In this document: positions 59,443 to 64,000 of the stretch, piece by piece
Position numbering within the stretch: the stretch's first letter is position 1
How the letters are laid out: each line of letters begins with the position of its first letter
NCBI GenBank assembly: GCA_021464415.1
Contig: CM038467.1
Location: forward strand, 52,991,309 to 53,055,308
Reading direction: 5' to 3'
DNA: 64,000 bases
Source of the DNA: Lonicera japonica
Taxonomy: Eukaryota; Streptophyta; Magnoliopsida; Dipsacales; Caprifoliaceae
Made by a program: the position numbers and the translations under genes
Notes under the pieces: generated by a model
What the model saw: only the letters and a program-made list of their open reading frames with translations
Databases searched by the model: none
What the model was told of the DNA's origin: nothing

Positions 59443-60643
59443 CAGGGAAATTTCCAACACTCAAGATTTGCGGATCGGTCTACTAAATTGGCTAGACTGG
59501 TCTGGCACCAAGTTCTAAATTCTAAAAACTTTATGGACCGGACATTGGAGTTTCAAGCAAAAAAGGGGCACTAAAATGTTAACTTTATGTCCAAATGTTA
59601 CATAAAACTCCAGAATTAATCTAATGACTTATTACGGCTGTACAGAAAGGACAGTACCTGATTTGGAGGTCTAAAAGCCGAGAGGCTAAAAATGGTTATC
59701 TAATAGGTACCTTACCAAATTCAAGACCACAACTATGCCAAATGACTAAATTCCAAGGCCTGCTCTTAACAAAATCCATGGAATGAACATAGAGTCCTAA
59801 TGTAACTCCTGAGAGAAAATTGTGATCAATTCGAGGGTCTATATGCCCTAAGAGCAAGGCAGAAAATCCAATTACAAGAATTCAAAACAAGAACGCCAAA
59901 CTTTAGGATTTAATATACAAGTTGAAATGGATGGCATACCTTTACCTATACGTGAAAGAATTTCTCCCAATCCCTCCACTACACACTCGGCACTCCAAGT
60001 GTTATACACCTAGGTTCTATACTTTCTCTTATACAATAAATTGGTACCACAAAAAGTACTATTATCTTATACTGGCTTACACACACATGCATGAGGATAG
60101 GCGAGGATTAAACCAATGTGAAGTGTATAATCGAGAAAAAAATAGGAAGATGACGATAATTATAAGTTTTTGCTATCAGAATTTCACTGCCAAACAATGA
60201 TGTTCCATGGATCTCAATACCGCGACTATTTTCAAGACTCCCAAAATAAGAATAACTGAATCAAGAATGGAAAATCCGACACTAAACTCAAGCCAAACAT
60301 CTAATAATTACGCAAAGTTCACAAAGCATGGGGAGTCTATTCAAAGTACATTAATACAAAATTCACTATTACGGTTCTAAACATGAGAAATTTCAAAGTT
60401 TCAGCTAGGGGTAAAACTAAAATCCTAAAGAGTGATGTGGGTCCTTGTGTTCAACCATAGTGAGCCGCAGTAGACTAATGCCTCATAAGATAGTCATCTG
60501 TTGGCCGTCGGTTGACTATAATATAACTCGTCAGTCAAATGTGCTTACTAAGAGTAGAACTCAACTTCCCAAAAGTTAAAGTAGAACGGAAACGCACTAT
60601 CCTAATCTACCCATCTTCCCACGGTGGAAGGAATATGAACCTA
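59443..60643 (-). other. internal region of the LARD-like element, right part
   Basis: Leader-side DNA next to the primer site. No recognisable protein. Confidence 0.5.
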
Positions 60644-60659
60644 CGCCTCTGATACCTAC
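60644..60659 (-). other. primer-binding site of the LARD-like element
   Basis: Minus strand GTAGGTATCAGAGGCG beside the 5' LTR, close to the initiator-Met primer site TGGTATCAGAGC. Confidence 0.75.
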
Positions 60660-63155
60660 TGTAACAACCCGCCTTTTAAAAGCAGGCGTTAACAGATGCT
60701 GTCTCTAATAACAGCTAAAAATATAGGCAAATTAATAAGATTAAACGCAACATCGTTTAAAATTCTAAAATTTCAAGAAACTTCGGCATGATGCCTCTGT
60801 ATATACAATATACCAATCCTGTTGAAAAATTTAAAGAATACAACTTTACAAGTTCAAATCCTTCATGAAAAAAAAAATATTATAATACAAATCCCAATTG
60901 TTTTCCAAAGTAAAAAATTAATTACAAATCATCTCTTGACAAATTAAATAGACACATGATACATGCGGTCAATGCCCAACAACTAGAGAAAATACTACAT
61001 ATGACCAATGGAATCAGAGGACTACGAAAATCCCGCACTCTTTCTCGTGAACCTAGCATAGCGCTACAAAATGAACCTGCAATGAGAAACGAAGGAATGA
61101 GCCAATGCTGGCCCAGTGGGAACCATAGGGGAAGGGAAAAATGCAATGCATATGCAAGAAACCAATGTCTACAAGCTTCATGTTATAGAACAATAGTTAT
61201 AAAAGTTCAGCTTGTAAAATAGTCAAAGATTTATACAATTAAAAATAAGTTGGTCCGTCCCGGCATACTAACCTACCTCAAACAACCATATCCTAAGGTA
61301 CAATCCCATTGTACCGCTCATAACACAATCCACCCACCTCCTCCTCCTCCACGACCTAATACCAGTACTAGACGGAATATACTACCTACAAACGCACCAC
61401 ACCTTACCATGGGTCAGTGCACTGGTAACCAGATTTATGACACCCCATTTTTCCATGGGTCTGTGCAATAATATATAATAAGCATTTTTATACCGGAGCT
61501 TATCCGGTTCCAAAAATCTCAATGTCTCAATATCGAACGGTAGTAGTAATGCCCATGGATTTATTTTAATAATTAAAGTAGTAATAACCCATGAATAATT
61601 TAAAACAATTATCTCAACAATTCTCGTGAATAAATTTCTTAACTCCACAATAGTAATACAAATGCCATTTCATGGGTTAAATATACTGCTTTTGGGAAAA
61701 TCATATTAGCTTTCTATACAAAGTTCCTTTGTATAATCTTGAAAAAAAAGGACCAACACCATAATTTAGTAAAAACCATCAATTAATGGTTAAAATTCTC
61801 AGATTTGTTTAAGTTATACATTGCACCATTACTATACTCTTCATTCAAGTAATGCCATTTTCAAGTGAAAAACAATTAAATGTAGTTCTAGACCACTTGG
61901 TAAGGCAACAACCCACCAATTAACATGTCTTAACATTTGATTCCACACCTGGAAAATAGAAGAACAAAGGTTGGATGACCTAGAGTGAGCTCAAGTGGTC
62001 CCCCACATCAAGCATGCAAGCCCGAAAATGAGTTAAGAAGGCGAATAAGATGAAAAATCTGAGTTTTCGGTATGAAACTCTCAATTTTGAGCTATGAACC
62101 CCCAAAATTACTCCAAGAACCACTCTCTCTCTAGAATAGCTCTGAGCTCACTTGTGTTAAAAATAGACTGAAATGGAGGTGGAAGAGGTTTAAAAACGGG
62201 TCAAAGTTGGTCAAGGCGATATAAACAATGTTATGGAGTTACTGTTTGTATTTTGGTCATAAATTTTTACTCGAAACTCCGATCGGGATGATCTTTTATC
62301 AATGGAAAGGTAATTCAAAGCTCTACAACTTTACTGAAGGATGTTACACCAAATTATGGACAGATTAATTCCAGAATTCCGTTGAAGACAGCGCTATGCC
62401 GAGATGCTACAAAAAATCAAATTTGGTTGATTTGCTAGTTTCGCACTCACTTTTGACCAACGAGAAGTGTGAATTAGTTTTCGGCCAAAACAAAAGAGTT
62501 GTAGACGGTATATATGATAAAGCTATAGGAGTTGGCGGAGTTGTATTTGGATAAAAGATGAGAAAGTTACAAGTCTCATAAATGGACTGATCTAAAACAT
62601 CGAGCAAATATTCCCGATTCTAAAAATGCCTCTGAAATTGCTCATTTCAAATCCGAACGTGACGAAACGCTCTAAATTTCTTCTAACACATATTTATGAC
62701 ATGTCAAAAAAAAGGGAACTGAATTTGGAGGTCTAAATATTCTGGAACCACAAACGAGAATTGTATAAATTGTTAACGTTTAAGGAAGGAAAATTCGATT
62801 CTACTAAATACTTAAAAATTCTTAAATGAAGTCCGAATTTAAAGAAACTTTACATGATGATTTAATAACTATTATATGACGTATCGAAAAATTAAGACAA
62901 AACTCAATTCGGACCTCCCTAGGTCGATGAACCGAACATAAGGAAAGTAGAAAAATAGAAAATTCAAAGAGTACACCAAATTTCCAGGTAACGCACCAAA
63001 TTACTCAAACTAGTTTCGAATTAAATCAAAATTTTCAGATTTTATCCATAACACCAAAGTGACGCGTGGGAACATTCGGACTTGTCTAAGTCCACGAATG
63101 AGAAGTAACTAACTAAATGAACGAGAATACGCCTATCAAAACACGGGGTGTTACA
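60660..63155 (-). repeat. 5' LTR of the LARD-like element
   Basis: 2496 bp from TGTAACAACCCG to CGGGGTGTTACA, uninterrupted at the site where the other LTR holds a nested element. Confidence 0.94.
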
Positions 63156-63160
63156 TCAAT

Positions 63161-63455
63161 GATGTTATGTAGTTGTCGATTCACATTGGCGCAATGAGAA
63201 TTGGTGAGAATGAAATATTTATTAATCTTGCTAGTTTCAGAACTTTGAAGTTGTATGTGTGTCACATTGTGGGTGTTTGGATGTCTTTATTGAGTTATTT
63301 GCATTAGTCAAAAAAGGGAAATTAACTTTTAAAAAGAACAATTACATTAGATTTTTATTGAAAACCTTGGATTTAAGAAAATAATTTATTTTGAGATTTT
63401 TAGGTTTGCTCGTGGCTAGCAAATTGTAAGTTAGGGGATTGATAGGCCAAGAAAT
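63161..63455. other. no gene seen
   Basis: Flank of the LARD-like element; no recognisable feature. Confidence 0.5.
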
Positions 63456-64000
63456 TGGTATAATTTATTCTATTAATTTATAATTTAGAGAGCATATATT
63501 ATTACTAATATTTATATTTTTAGTATTTCTCGGGTGTTCGAAAAAAATTGAAAAAGATTGAGAAAAATAGATAAATTTAACTGTCTTAAGGTCCGAAATT
63601 GTAACACAAAATACAATAGTTAAAAATGACGAAAATTCATTATATTTAACTACGGGCCCATTCATATATTTGCTATCAATATTAAACAAGCCCAGCTTAT
63701 CTCCTAAATCAGCCACTCGGCAGCCAAGCCATCCCATTTCCCATCAACTAAAGCCCATCCAAGTTAATTAGCATCTTATAAAAAGAGAGCTAGTTGTGCA
63801 TAATTGAAGGCAGCGAGCACAGTGCTGGCCGCATTCTTCTTCTCTCTTATTTATTTTACCTTTTTTATTCTTTAGCTTTTATATTATTTGGCGATTTGAC
63901 GAATTAATTTATTTGTTTAATACCAACTAAGTGTTTTTTATTATTTTTTATTTATTTTATTTATTTGTTCCAAATCTTTCTCTACTTCGAATTACATCTG
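63456..64000. mobile_element. edge of an LTR-like element related to 12090-13682
   Basis: Shares in the same order TATAATTTAT, a GGGCCCAT...ATATATTT block and a GCACAGTGCT...TTCTTCT block with the insertion at 12090-13682. Continues past the window. Confidence 0.4.

Larger units (their letters stand above)
50884..63155 (-). mobile_element. large non-autonomous LTR retrotransposon (LARD-like)
   Basis: Two long LTRs (50884-55345 including a nested solo LTR, and 60660-63155) and a perfect 5-bp duplication TCAAT (50879-50883, 63156-63160). The minus strand has an initiator-Met-type primer site beside the right LTR and a polypurine tract beside the left LTR, so it reads on the minus strand. After removal of nested DNA the internal region is about 3.4 kb with no recognisable gag or pol. 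This fits a large retrotransposon derivative depending on another element's enzymes. Confidence 0.9.

Overview
This window looks like nuclear DNA of a flowering plant, probably a dicot. It is AT-rich, its one intact host gene has 14 exons joined at GT-AG introns, and most of the rest is transposable elements of plant lineages: Tat-type Ty3/gypsy, Athila-like LTRs, copia, hAT, Mutator-like, Harbinger-like and Helitron. I cannot name the species. There are no rRNA or tRNA genes, no CRISPR array and no bacterial-type operons.

Host genes. The only intact gene lies on the minus strand from 31989 down to 16827. It encodes a CHY1-type 3-hydroxyisobutyryl-CoA hydrolase of 384 residues ending in the peroxisomal signal Ser-Arg-Leu. 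All 14 exons join in frame (1155 nt including the stop). Its introns hold a solo LTR, a non-autonomous hAT, a Mutator-like foldback element, a Harbinger-type MITE and other foldbacks. A second copy covering only exons 9-14 lies downstream on the same strand (7270-11410). It is dead: it has premature stops, and two different solo LTRs sit inside two of its exons, each between target-site duplications.

Transposable elements, left to right. (1) 1-6471: 5' part of a minus-strand Tat-like Ty3/gypsy element with a G-patch in its gag-pro region; the left end is outside the window. (2) 6477-7265: copia remnant and an unexplained repeat. (3) Solo LTRs of the element-1 family at 8302-9835, 30030-31540 and 51316-53021, plus unrelated solo LTRs at 10211-10873 and 49240-50796. 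(4) 11720-13925: an old plus-strand Ty3/gypsy pol fragment split by an insertion. (5) 35023-36636: Helitron 3' end and LTR-like DNA. (6) 37408-48632: a complete but decayed Tat-lineage element with target-site duplication CCTTT and an intron-containing antisense gene between pol and the 3' LTR. (7) 50884-63155: a large non-autonomous retrotransposon with 2.5-2.75 kb LTRs, target-site duplication TCAAT and no recognisable coding capacity, itself invaded by a solo LTR and an Athila-like segment. (8) 63456-64000: edge of another LTR-like element.

Most striking features. The element-1 LTR family carries six to eight copies of the CpG-rich 12-bp palindrome TGTCGCGCGACA just upstream of its TATA box, in all four copies seen here. 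Element 6 has a convergent antisense gene, separated from pol by a minisatellite of hairpins followed by T-tracts. The two CHY1 copies show tandem duplication, loss of one copy by LTR insertion into exons, and survival of the other despite TE-filled introns.
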